A DNA stretch of 64,000 nucleotides from Bradyrhizobium nanningense (lineage in GTDB: Bacteria > Pseudomonadota > Alphaproteobacteria > Rhizobiales > Xanthobacteraceae), in contig NZ_LBJC01000078.1 of NCBI RefSeq assembly GCF_004114535.1, positions 53,729 to 117,728 on the forward strand, read 5' to 3'. Positions 43,304 through 51,025 of this stretch are shown in pieces (positions within the stretch are counted from its first letter, which is position 1; every line of letters starts with the position of its first letter). The notes beneath the pieces are model-generated. The model was given only the letters and a program-made list of their open reading frames with translations, was not told the origin of the DNA and ran no database searches. The position numbers were made by a program, and so were the translations under genes.

Positions 43304-44098
43304 ATGCAGTCGCCCGAGGCCAGCACGGCCGCAATCTCGACCCGGACCAGTCTCCATCTGGCATTGGCAGCCTTCGCCGACGAGGTCGTCGGCACGCTGG
43401 CGCGGCTGTTCGCCTATGTGGGGACGCTCGCGCTGTTTGCCATCCTGGGCCTTGCGGCGCTCGGCCAGCTGCCCGATTTACGCGACGATGAGCTGGCGCC
43501 GCAACCAGGCTGGACCGTGGCCGACCGCTCGCAGCCGGGTTTCGCCCTCAGCCGGCTTGATTCATCAGAGAAAACAGCCTCTTACACCATCCTTCGGCAT
43601 CCTGAAGGGGGCCGCCGCGACGTCATGCGCTGGACCGGCGATGCTGACAAGGTGCTGGCCCAGCTCGAGATTTACCGGGAGGGCGGCGAATTCGACCTGA
43701 CCCGTCCGGCAACCATGGACCTCGCCGTCCAGATGGGCCTGAACGCGGCGACGCCGCTCGAGCAGGCCGGCCTGATCGAGACGAAATTCGGCCCCGTGGC
43801 GCTGTTCCGGCCGGTCGCCGCCGCGGCGGGCGAGCGAGCCTGCCTCGGCTACCTCAAACGCAACGAGGAGCCCGCCTTGCAGATCTCCGGCTTCTCCTGC
43901 CAGGGCGACACCCTGCCCGCTCAGCGCGCGGCCATCGCCTGCACGCTGAACCGGCTCACGCTCTTGACCTCCGGCAACGAACCGAAGCTGGCGGACCTGT
44001 TCGCCCGTGCCGAGCTGAAGCGCCGCGCTTGCGACCTTGCGGGTTCACCGGACTGGCTGCTGGGCGCCGCGAACGCGCAATTGCGCGGGGCGCTTTGA
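43304..44098 (+). CDS. Membrane-anchored protein of unknown function
   Basis: A 264-residue protein. One strong membrane helix lies at residues 30-57 (LARLFAYVGTLALFAILGLAAL), and the remaining 200 residues are soluble, probably periplasmic. Two or three cysteines (ERACLGYL, FSCQGDTL, ACTLNRL) could form disulfides. I recognise no family. The frame, the start and the lack of overlap support it. It is divergent from asd. Confidence 0.75.
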   Translation: MQSPEASTAAISTRTSLHLALAAFADEVVGTLARLFAYVGTLALFAILGLAALGQLPDLRDDELAPQPGWTVADRSQPGFALSRLDSSEKTASYTILRHPEGGRRDVMRWTGDADKVLAQLEIYREGGEFDLTRPATMDLAVQMGLNAATPLEQAGLIETKFGPVALFRPVAAAAGERACLGYLKRNEEPALQISGFSCQGDTLPAQRAAIACTLNRLTLLTSGNEPKLADLFARAELKRRACDLAGSPDWLLGAANAQLRGAL

Positions 44099-44268
44099 CC
44101 GGCATCAAGTCCAGGTCAGCTGAGCAAGTGGCTGGTATTGATGCAACTTTTGCCGGCGCGCCCGATTATTTTCGAGCTGGTGTGACCCAATAGACCTAGT
44201 TGCGCTTACCCCAGCCGGGCTAGTATGGGGTGAAATCGACTGGCGGCGCGCCGCCTGAAGGGGACGTG

Positions 44269-44658
44269 ATGAGCTCGAAATTCTCTGCCAAATTGGCGAC
44301 CTTGTTTGCTGCGGGCGCCGTGATTGCCATGTCCTCTGCCATGTTCTTGGCGACGCCGGCCTCGGCCGACAACAAGACCAAGCGTTATGACGAGCGCGGC
44401 CGGCATTATTACGGCCCAACGGGCCCCAACGCCGTCTACCAGCAGGGCCGCACTCGCATCTATGTCAGCAAGCGCTCCTGGCTCGACGGCGGCACCGAGG
44501 TCAATCCGGGCGACCGCAAATTCAGCGACTACGCCTTCCCGCCGGCCGTGGGCTATCCGTCCTTCGCCCGCGAAAACCGCAACCGCCCGATCGATCGCCA
44601 GCCGCTCTCGCCGCCGCAGGACGTCGGCGGCTATCCGCAGAATTTCCCGCTGTACTGA
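44269..44658 (+). CDS. Exported protein of unknown function
   Basis: A 129-residue protein. The signal peptide occupies residues 1-34 (FAAGAVIAMSSAMFLATPASA followed by DNKTK). The mature part is rich in Tyr, Arg and Pro (RYDERGRHYYGPTGPNAVYQ) with no cysteine. Related small exported proteins are usual in Bradyrhizobium; no function is known. A GGGACG site precedes the ATG at 44269. A strong terminator follows. Confidence 0.75.
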   Translation: MSSKFSAKLATLFAAGAVIAMSSAMFLATPASADNKTKRYDERGRHYYGPTGPNAVYQQGRTRIYVSKRSWLDGGTEVNPGDRKFSDYAFPPAVGYPSFARENRNRPIDRQPLSPPQDVGGYPQNFPLY

Positions 44659-44679
44659 GCGGCGGATCTTTCCGAATCA

Positions 44680-44709
44680 AAATGGCCGGGCGAAAGCCCG
44701 GCCATTTTT
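44680..44709 (+). terminator. Intrinsic terminator
   Basis: AATGGCCGGGC-GAAA-GCCCGGCCATT forms an 11-bp stem with a GNRA tetraloop, followed by TTTGTTTTG. It lies 22 bp after the exported protein gene. Confidence 0.92.
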
Positions 44710-44731
44710 GTTTTGAAAGTCGTGTGGTGCC

Positions 44732-44848
44732 GTAGGGTGGGTTGGCCGAAGGCGTAACCCACCACTGTTTGTCTCCGCGAAGACAGTAGAGGTGGGTTAC
44801 GCCAAGCGGTCTGCGCTTCGCGCAGTCCGCATGGCTAACCCACCCTAC
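44732..44848. repeat. Palindromic repeat, GTAGGGTGGGTT...AACCCACCCTAC family (copy 2)
   Basis: Same outer arms as 42004-42144, with the centre GGCGTAACCCACCACT and GAGGTGGGTTACGCC. It fills the convergent gap before leuB. Confidence 0.92.
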
Positions 44849-44859
44849 GACAGCAGCGC

Positions 44860-45972
44860 CTATGCGTGCAGCTTCTGCAATTCCTTCAAGATCGCTTCGC
44901 CCATCTGCGTGGTGGAAGCAGCCGTGGTGCCCTCCGACTTGATGTCGGCGGTGCGCAGGCCGCTGGCCAGCACCGCGGCGATCGCGGCGTCGATCTTGTC
45001 GGCGAGCGCGCCCAGGTCGAAGGAATAGCGCAGCGCCATGCCGAACGACGAGATCATCGCGATCGGATTGGCGAGGCCCTTGCCGGCGATGTCAGGCGCC
45101 GAGCCGTGCACGGGCTCGTACAACGCCTTGCGCTTCTTGGTCTTGACGTCGACCTCGCCGAGCGAAGCCGAGGGCAGCATGCCGAGCGAGCCGGTGAGCA
45201 TCGCCGCGATGTCGGACAGCATGTCGCCGAACAGATTGTCGGTGACGATGACGTCGAACTGCTTCGGCCATTTCACCAGCATCATGCCGCCGGAATCGGC
45301 GAGCTGATGCTCGAGCGTGACATCAGGGTATTCGCGCTTGTGGACCTGGGTCATGACCTCGTTCCAGAGCACGCCCGACTTCATGACGTTGCGCTTCTCC
45401 ATCGACGTCACCTTGTTCTTGCGCTTCCTGGCAAGCTCGAAGGCGACGCGGCCGATGCGCTCGATCTCATAGGTGTCGTAGACCTGGGTATCGACGGCGC
45501 GCTTCTGGCCGTTGCCGAGATCGGTGATGGTCTTGGGCTCGCCGAAATAGACGCCGCCGGTGAGCTCGCGCACGATCATGATGTCGAGGCCCTCGACCGC
45601 CTCGCGCTTCAGGCTCGAAGCATCGGCCAGCGCCGGATAGCACACGGCGGGGCGCAGGTTCGCGAACAGCGCGAGGTCCTTGCGCAGGCGCAAGAGACCG
45701 GCTTCGGGGCGCACCTCGTAAGGAACGGCATCCCATTTCGGGCCGCCGACCGCGCCGAAGATGATGGCATCGGCGGCCAGCGCCTTGGCCATGTCGCCCT
45801 CGGAGATCGACACCTTGTGCGCGTCATAGGCGGAGCCGCCGACGAGGCCGGTATCAGTCTCGAACTTGGCGATCCCTGCCGAATTGAGCCAGTCGATCAG
45901 CCGCTTCACCTCGCCCATCACCTCGGGGCCGATACCGTCGCCGGGAAGCAGCAGCAGTTTGTGGGTCGCCAT
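44860..45972 (-). CDS. leuB: 3-isopropylmalate dehydrogenase
   Basis: A 370-residue NAD-dependent enzyme that oxidises 3-isopropylmalate in leucine synthesis. The start MATHKLLLLPGDGIGPEVMG is typical; ELTGGVYFGEPKT and the C-terminal HGSAPDIAGKGLANPIAMI are family blocks. It lies 6.7 kb from leuD on the other strand, so the leu genes are dispersed. Confidence 0.97.
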   Translation of the reverse strand: MATHKLLLLPGDGIGPEVMGEVKRLIDWLNSAGIAKFETDTGLVGGSAYDAHKVSISEGDMAKALAADAIIFGAVGGPKWDAVPYEVRPEAGLLRLRKDLALFANLRPAVCYPALADASSLKREAVEGLDIMIVRELTGGVYFGEPKTITDLGNGQKRAVDTQVYDTYEIERIGRVAFELARKRKNKVTSMEKRNVMKSGVLWNEVMTQVHKREYPDVTLEHQLADSGGMMLVKWPKQFDVIVTDNLFGDMLSDIAAMLTGSLGMLPSASLGEVDVKTKKRKALYEPVHGSAPDIAGKGLANPIAMISSFGMALRYSFDLGALADKIDAAIAAVLASGLRTADIKSEGTTAASTTQMGEAILKELQKLHA

Positions 45973-45992
45973 GGTCGTTCTTCCTCCGTTTC

Positions 45993-46112
45993 GTCATGGC
46001 CGGCATAGCCGGCCTAAGGACGGCGTCGCTTCCGCTCGTCTATGTTCCGGCCATCCACGTCCTGACTTGCGGTGCAAAGAACGTGGATGCCCGGCACAAG
46101 GCCGGGCATGAC
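45993..46112. repeat. Palindromic repeat, GTCATGGCCGGCATAGCCGG family (copy 2)
   Basis: It shares GGACGGCGTCGCTTCCGCTCG with 35199-35265, contains CCACGTCCTGACTTGC with CAAAGAACGTGGATG, and ends GCCGGGCATGAC. It lies in the divergent gap leuB / MFS, close to the leuB start. Confidence 0.85.
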
Positions 46113-46236
46113 GGCATCTCGTGAATTTCGGCCGGAGTGCTAGAGCGGTGTTGCGCGCTTGGCAAGACACCATTGCCGGGGTGCGGCTGTGCAAGGCGGA
46201 CGGGGCCTGCCACACTGGGCAAGCCGGAGTATCCCC

Positions 46237-47439
46237 TTGCACGCCCCTGACCGCGCCCCGCCCTACGCGCACCCCGCGCGGCTGATCCTGACCCTGTCGC
46301 TCGCCGCCACCGTCGGGCTCGGCATCGGCCGCTTTGCCTATGCGCTGGTGCTACCTGATATGCGCGAGAGCCTCGGCTGGTCCTACTCGGCGGCCGGATT
46401 CATGAATACCATCAACGCCGTCGGCTATCTCGTCGGCGCGCTATTGGCGTCCCGCCTGATCCAGCGCGTCGGTTGGGCGGCCGCCATCCGCGGCGGAACC
46501 CTCGCCTGCGTCGCCGCGCTCGCAACTTGCGCGCTGACGGGCAATTTCGTCGCGCTGAGCCTGGCGCGCCTCGCGCTGGGTCTCGGTGCCGCGGCCGGCT
46601 TCGTCGCCGGCGGCGCGCTGGCCGCCACCATTGCCCAGTCGCGGCCCGAGCGGGCCAATTTCCTGCTCAGCCTGTTCTATGCCGGACCCGGCATCGGCAT
46701 TCTGTCCTCTGGGCTGATCGCCCCGTTCACGCTGCAATATTTCGGTCCGGGCTCGTGGTGGATCGTCTGGTGGACGCTGACGCTATTGTCGGTCGCGATG
46801 ACGATCCCGCTGTTCCTGATCCGCATCGAGAGCAGCGTCCGCTTCTCGGAGGGCGGTCACGCCTCGTTCGCGATTTTGCCCGTGCTGATCTATCTCGCCG
46901 GCTACTTCCTGTTCGGCGCCGGCTACATCGCCTACATGACCTTCATGATCGCCTATGTACGCGACGGCGGCGGCGGGGCCGCGGCGCAGGCGGCATTCTG
47001 GAGCCTGATCGGCCTATCCGCTTTCGCGACGCCCTGGGCCTGGCGCGGCGTGCTGGCACTCGACCGCGGCGGATTGGCCACCGCCATCATCCTCGGCACC
47101 AACGCGTTAGGCGCAGCACTGCCCATGCTTGGGCATTCGCCGGCATGGCTTGCGGTTTCGGCTGTCGTGTTCGGCGTCGCCTTCTTCGCCGTGGTCGGCT
47201 CGACCACCGCCTTCGTGCGCTTCAACTATCCGCCGCAGGCATGGCCGACCGCGATCGCGGCGATGACGATCTCGTTCGGCGTCGGCCAGACGCTCGGGCC
47301 GATCGTGGTCGGCGCGATCACGGACGCGCTGGGGAGCTTGAGTTACGCGCTGAATGTATCGGCGGCACTGCTGGCGCTCGGCGCGGCGGCGGCGTTGTGC
47401 CAGCGGAAGGTGGGGCCAGCCAAGAAAGCGGTGCCGTAA
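46237..47439 (+). CDS. MFS transporter, YbfB/YjiJ family
   Basis: About 400 residues with twelve hydrophobic segments. The N-terminal block GIGRFAYALVLPDMRESLGW is characteristic of the YbfB/YjiJ family, and GAALPMLGHSPAWLAVSAVV is in the second half. Substrate unknown. The start is taken as TTG 46237 (LHAPDRAPPYAHPARLILTL); no ATG is suitably placed and an upstream TTG at 46159 is less likely. Confidence 0.87.
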   Translation: MHAPDRAPPYAHPARLILTLSLAATVGLGIGRFAYALVLPDMRESLGWSYSAAGFMNTINAVGYLVGALLASRLIQRVGWAAAIRGGTLACVAALATCALTGNFVALSLARLALGLGAAAGFVAGGALAATIAQSRPERANFLLSLFYAGPGIGILSSGLIAPFTLQYFGPGSWWIVWWTLTLLSVAMTIPLFLIRIESSVRFSEGGHASFAILPVLIYLAGYFLFGAGYIAYMTFMIAYVRDGGGGAAAQAAFWSLIGLSAFATPWAWRGVLALDRGGLATAIILGTNALGAALPMLGHSPAWLAVSAVVFGVAFFAVVGSTTAFVRFNYPPQAWPTAIAAMTISFGVGQTLGPIVVGAITDALGSLSYALNVSAALLALGAAAALCQRKVGPAKKAVP

Positions 47440-47444
47440 TCGAT

Positions 47445-47592
47445 GTCGTCCCCGCGAACGCGGGGACCCATACCGCGTCATCTTTCCATGGCGAAAGCTA
47501 GAAGTACCGAACAACTTATCTTCGCCAAACCTCTCCCTGGGGTTATGGGTCCAGGATCTGCGCGCGCTTGAAGCGCGCTTGTCCGGGACGAC
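47445..47592. repeat. Palindromic repeat, GTCGTCCCCGCGAACGCGGGG family (copy 2)
   Basis: GTCGTCCCCGCGAACGCGGGGACCCATA at the left, GGTTATGGGTCC in the middle, GCGCGCTTGAAGCGCGCTTG hairpin, and CCGGGACGAC at the right. It fills the convergent gap MFS / molybdopterin oxidoreductase. Confidence 0.9.
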
Positions 47593-47599
47593 AGCGGGG

Positions 47600-48382
47600 C
47601 TAGCTCCCGCTGAACGAATTATAGCCCTGGTCTTCCCAATAGCCGCCCTTGTAGTCGTTGGTGACTTCCATCGAGACCACGTATTTCGGGTTCTTGAAGC
47701 CGAGCTTCGTGGGCACGCGGATCTTCATGGGGAAGCCATAGGCGCGCGGCAGGATCTCGCCCGCATATTTGAACGTCATCTGGGTCTGCGGATGCAGGGC
47801 GCTGCGCATATCCAGGGGCGAATTGTAGCCCTCCTTGTCGGCGCACTGGAACCAGACGTATTTCGCACGCGTGTCGGCGCCGATCAGCTTGAGGAAATCA
47901 CGCAAGGGCGTGCCGGTCCAGCTGCCGATCGCGCTCCAGCCCTCGACGCAAATGTGGCGGGTGATCTGCGTGACCTGCGGCAGCTTATAGAGCTCGTCCA
48001 GCGTCCAGGACTTCTTGTTGTCGACGAGACCGCGGACCTCAAGCTTCCAGTCTGCGGCCAAGACATCCGGCGCGTCGTCGAGATCGTAATAGGCGTTGAA
48101 CGGAAACGGTTTCGTGATCGCGCTCTCAGGGAAGGTCGGCGCCAGCGCGTCGGGATTGAAGATGAAGGCCTGCACGGCGTCGTTGAACTTCGAGACCTGC
48201 TTCAGCATCTCCTCGGCCGAGGAGGAATCGACGACGTCGCAGCCGGTGAGCAATGTCAGCGCGCCGAGGCTGGCGCCGCCCGCGATGAAGCGGCGGCGGG
48301 TGACGTCGGGCATGGTCTTGATGGAATCCTTGATCAACAGCCGCTTGTCGACGCCGGGGATCAGGAATGAACGCTTGGCCAT
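47600..48382 (-). CDS. Molybdopterin-dependent oxidoreductase, MsrP/YedY (sulfite oxidase) family, probable Tat lipoprotein
   Basis: A 260-residue protein. The N-terminal region has twin arginines in TRRRFIAGGASLGALTLLTG followed by a cysteine, which looks like a Tat signal with a lipobox. The Mo-ligating cysteine is in RHICVEGWSAIGSWTGTPL, and the domain ends with VPTKLGFKNPKYV. It thus belongs to the sulfite oxidase/YedY superfamily. The partner gene 10 bp upstream encodes a four-helix cytochrome b, not MsrQ. The substrate is not known; methionine-sulfoxide reduction is one option. Confidence 0.88.
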   Translation of the reverse strand: MAKRSFLIPGVDKRLLIKDSIKTMPDVTRRRFIAGGASLGALTLLTGCDVVDSSSAEEMLKQVSKFNDAVQAFIFNPDALAPTFPESAITKPFPFNAYYDLDDAPDVLAADWKLEVRGLVDNKKSWTLDELYKLPQVTQITRHICVEGWSAIGSWTGTPLRDFLKLIGADTRAKYVWFQCADKEGYNSPLDMRSALHPQTQMTFKYAGEILPRAYGFPMKIRVPTKLGFKNPKYVVSMEVTNDYKGGYWEDQGYNSFSGS

Positions 48383-48392
48383 GTTATCCTCC

Positions 48393-49022
48393 TCAACGAC
48401 CGATGATCATGGCGCGCAGGCTCTTCGGCACCAGCAGCGCGAGCACGACGTGAACGACGAGGAACGCGCAGATCGCGGCCATGCAGAAGAAATGGATGTA
48501 GCGCGCGGTCGGGTAGTCGCCGAACAGCGCGACCAGATAATAGAGCTGCACCGGCTTCCACATCCCTAAGCCCGTGAGCACGATCAGCACGCCGACCAAT
48601 ATGATGCCGGCATAGAGCAGGCGCTGCACGTAATTGTAGACGGTGAGATCGTCATGGCCGAGCTTGAAGGTCAGGGCGGCCCTGACGTCATGAAGCACCC
48701 CAGACGGGGTGATCGGAAACAGCTTTTTGGCGAAGCGGCCGGTGGCAAAGCCGGTGACGAGATAGGCGAGGCCGTTGATCATCAACAGCCACATCGCGGC
48801 AAAATGCCAGAGCAGGCCGCCGCCGAGCCAGCCGCCGAGCGTGTATTCGCGCGGGAAGGTGAAGGCGAACAACGGCGAGGCGTTGTAGATCTGCCAGCCC
48901 GACAGGATCATCAGGATCATGGCAAGCGCGTTGATCCAATGCATGACCCGCACCCAGGCGGGCTGGATCACTTTGGCCGGATTACCCCTGACCTGCTCGT
49001 CGGTGACTGTGAGGCTCGCCAT
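48393..49022 (-). CDS. Cytochrome b/b6 domain-containing membrane protein
   Basis: A 209-residue protein with four to five hydrophobic segments and haem-ligand histidines in RVMHWINALAMILMILSGW, LLWHFAAMWLL and FFCMAAICAFLVVHVVLA. It resembles the cytochrome b561-type subunits of hydrogenase-1, formate dehydrogenase and thiosulfate reductase. It is 10 bp upstream of the molybdoenzyme gene and is its likely quinone-linked electron partner. Confidence 0.88.
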   Translation of the reverse strand: MASLTVTDEQVRGNPAKVIQPAWVRVMHWINALAMILMILSGWQIYNASPLFAFTFPREYTLGGWLGGGLLWHFAAMWLLMINGLAYLVTGFATGRFAKKLFPITPSGVLHDVRAALTFKLGHDDLTVYNYVQRLLYAGIILVGVLIVLTGLGMWKPVQLYYLVALFGDYPTARYIHFFCMAAICAFLVVHVVLALLVPKSLRAMIIGR

Positions 49023-49142
49023 GGTGGTTCCATCCTGATCGGTCCGTCCTGGGATCGCGTGTTGGGAATTATACGCCGGGTCGCCGGTTTTCGTTACGCC
49101 CTGCCAGCCATCGAATCGATGCCGTCAGGCTATTGTGGTCAC

Positions 49143-49172
49143 AAAAAAGCGAGCCGGGCATCCCCGGCTCGC
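49143..49172 (-). terminator. Intrinsic terminator of the fasciclin gene
   Basis: On the minus strand GCGAGCCGGG-GATG-CCCGGCTCGC (10-bp stem) runs into TTTTTTG. It is 45 bp past the fasciclin stop. Confidence 0.92.
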
Positions 49173-49217
49173 GGTCTCGAAGCATCCTGTTCGGGGATGA
49201 AACAGGATCGCGCGGTG

Positions 49218-49772
49218 TTACGTCGCCGGCATCAGCACGGTGTCGACCACATGGATGACGCCGTTCGACTGATTGACGTTGGAGATCGTCACCATCGAGC
49301 TGCCGCCCTTGGCATCGACGATCCAGACCTTGCCGTCCATCTTCTTGACCGTCAGCTCCTCGCCCTCGGCGGTCTTCAGCTTCTTGCCGTCGGTGAGGTC
49401 GGAGGCCTCGAGCTTGCCGGGCACGACATGGTAGGTGAGGATCTTGGTCAGCGTCGCCTTGTTCTCGGGCTTGACCAGATTGTCGACAGTGCCGGCCGGC
49501 AGCTTGCCGAAGGCGGCGTTGGTCGGCGCGAACACCGTGAACGGGCCCTTGCTTTCCAGCGTCGGCACCAGGCCCGCCGCCTTCACCGCCGCCACCAGCG
49601 TGGTGTGGTCCTTCGAGTTGACCGCGTTCTGGACGATGTTCTTCGAGGGGAACATCGCGGCGCCGCCGACCATGACGGTCTTTTCCTCGGCGCTCGCAGG
49701 CGCGACGATTGTCGCGGTGATGGCCAGGGCGCTGAAGGCGGCGGCAGCGAGATAGGCAATGCGCTTCGACAT
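49218..49772 (-). CDS. Exported fasciclin domain protein
   Basis: A 184-residue protein with a signal peptide (residues 1-28, ending VAPASAEEK) and one FAS1 domain: HTTLVAAVKAAGLVPTLES, then GPFTVFAPTNAAFGKLP, and the C-terminal SNGVIHVVDTVLMPAT. FAS1 proteins are adhesion-type secreted proteins; in rhizobia the Nex18 proteins are relatives. It lies upstream of the cytochrome b and molybdoenzyme genes but a strong terminator separates them. Confidence 0.92.
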   Translation of the reverse strand: MSKRIAYLAAAAFSALAITATIVAPASAEEKTVMVGGAAMFPSKNIVQNAVNSKDHTTLVAAVKAAGLVPTLESKGPFTVFAPTNAAFGKLPAGTVDNLVKPENKATLTKILTYHVVPGKLEASDLTDGKKLKTAEGEELTVKKMDGKVWIVDAKGGSSMVTISNVNQSNGVIHVVDTVLMPAT

Positions 49773-50148
49773 GGAGAATCTCCCGATTGAATTGGTACCG
49801 GCGATGGCCGGCGTTGAGTTGGGGCAACAACGGCAGCTGCGACAGTTAAGGGGTGATGCAGCAGCGCCGTCGTTGGACCGAACTACGGGAGGGTTTGGGT
49901 TGCGGTTTCGGAGAAAAATTCTTTGTGATGCGTGAAACTATGCGGGGGGATGTTCGTGTGGGTCGCGGTGCGCGCGACACACTCCGCTGTCGTCCCGGAC
50001 AAGCGCAGCGTAGATCCGGGACCCATACCACGGGGAGATGTTTGACGAAGACTCGGAGTGACCCGTCGCGTGCGACAAATTCTCCCTGTGGTTATGGATC
50101 CCCGCGCTCGCGGGGACGACACCGAATGTGTTGTACGCGCGCCGCCTC
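49773..50148. other. Gene-free region between SDR and fasciclin genes
   Basis: These 376 bp have no supported gene. They hold the palindromic repeat at 49989-50120 and, near 49773, the presumed promoter region of the fasciclin gene, where no clear motif was recognised. Confidence 0.5.
49989..50120. repeat. Palindromic repeat, GTCGTCCCGG...GGGGACGAC family (copy 3)
   Basis: GTCGTCCCGGACAAGCGCAGCGTAGATCCGGGACCCATACC at the left and GGTTATGGATCCCCGCGCTCGCGGGGACGAC at the right. The halves resemble the other copies in reversed order. Confidence 0.85.
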
Positions 50149-50910
50149 TCAATCCCTGTTGTTCGGCGTCTGGATGAAGCCGCGATTATGCGTCGGGCTG
50201 ATCAGCACTTCGTTGATGCAGACTCTGGCCGGCATGCTGGCGATGAATGCGATGGTGCGGCCGAGATCTTCGGGTTGCAGCATCTTGGCCTGCTCCTCCT
50301 CGCTCGGCACCACCGGGCGCAGCTTCAGGATCGGCGTCGCCACCTCGCCCGGCATCAGGCAGCAGGCGCGCAGGCCGTTGATGCATTCGTCCATGTTGAA
50401 GGAATGGGTCAGCGCCAGCACCGCATGCTTGGTGGTGGTGTAGGCTGGGCCCGGCATCTTCGAGACGTGGCGGCCGGCCCAGGACGAGACGTTGATGATC
50501 GCGCCGTCCTGCTGCTTGCGCATCGTCGGCAGCACCGCGCGCATGCAGTAGAGCACGCCGTTGAGATTGACCTGGACCAGCTGGTCCCAGCCTTCCAGAT
50601 CCATGTCCTTCCAGCTGCGCTTGGGAACATTGATGCCGGCATTGTTGACGAGCAGGTCGATGCGGCCGTGCCTGGCGACGATCTGATCGGCGGCCTTCTG
50701 GGCCTCGGCGGCATTGGAGACATCAAGCGCGAGCGCCTCGGCGGCCCCGCCCGCCTTGATGATCTTGGCAACCACGGTATCCAGGGCTGACTGGCGCCGC
50801 CCCGACACCACCAAAGTCCAGCCGTCGGCCGCCAGCGCCTCCGCGCCGGCCTCCCCGATCCCGCTGCCACCGCCCGTCACCCAGGCCACGCGTTTCCCAA
50901 CTCTGGTCAT
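50149..50910 (-). CDS. SDR family oxidoreductase
   Basis: A 253-residue classical short-chain dehydrogenase. The cofactor motif is VTGGGSGIGEA near residue 12, NNAGIN is near residue 88, the catalytic serine is in INVSSWAG, and the Y-x-x-x-K is YTTTK. Substrate unknown. The ATG at 50910 (MTRVGKRVAWVTGGG) is standard; the longer open frame upstream is not. It is divergent from matB with 115 bp between, so a link to malonate metabolism is possible but unproven. Confidence 0.9.
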   Translation of the reverse strand: MTRVGKRVAWVTGGGSGIGEAGAEALAADGWTLVVSGRRQSALDTVVAKIIKAGGAAEALALDVSNAAEAQKAADQIVARHGRIDLLVNNAGINVPKRSWKDMDLEGWDQLVQVNLNGVLYCMRAVLPTMRKQQDGAIINVSSWAGRHVSKMPGPAYTTTKHAVLALTHSFNMDECINGLRACCLMPGEVATPILKLRPVVPSEEEQAKMLQPEDLGRTIAFIASMPARVCINEVLISPTHNRGFIQTPNNRD

Positions 50911-51025
50911 GCAAACTGTCTCCGTTGCTTCATCGGGGCGGTTTTTGCTAATCCAGCCCTCGGTTTTGACCGGCCTTGTCCAACAAGCCTTGTCGTACAA
51001 GCCCCTGCGGTCGAGGAATTCTTGC

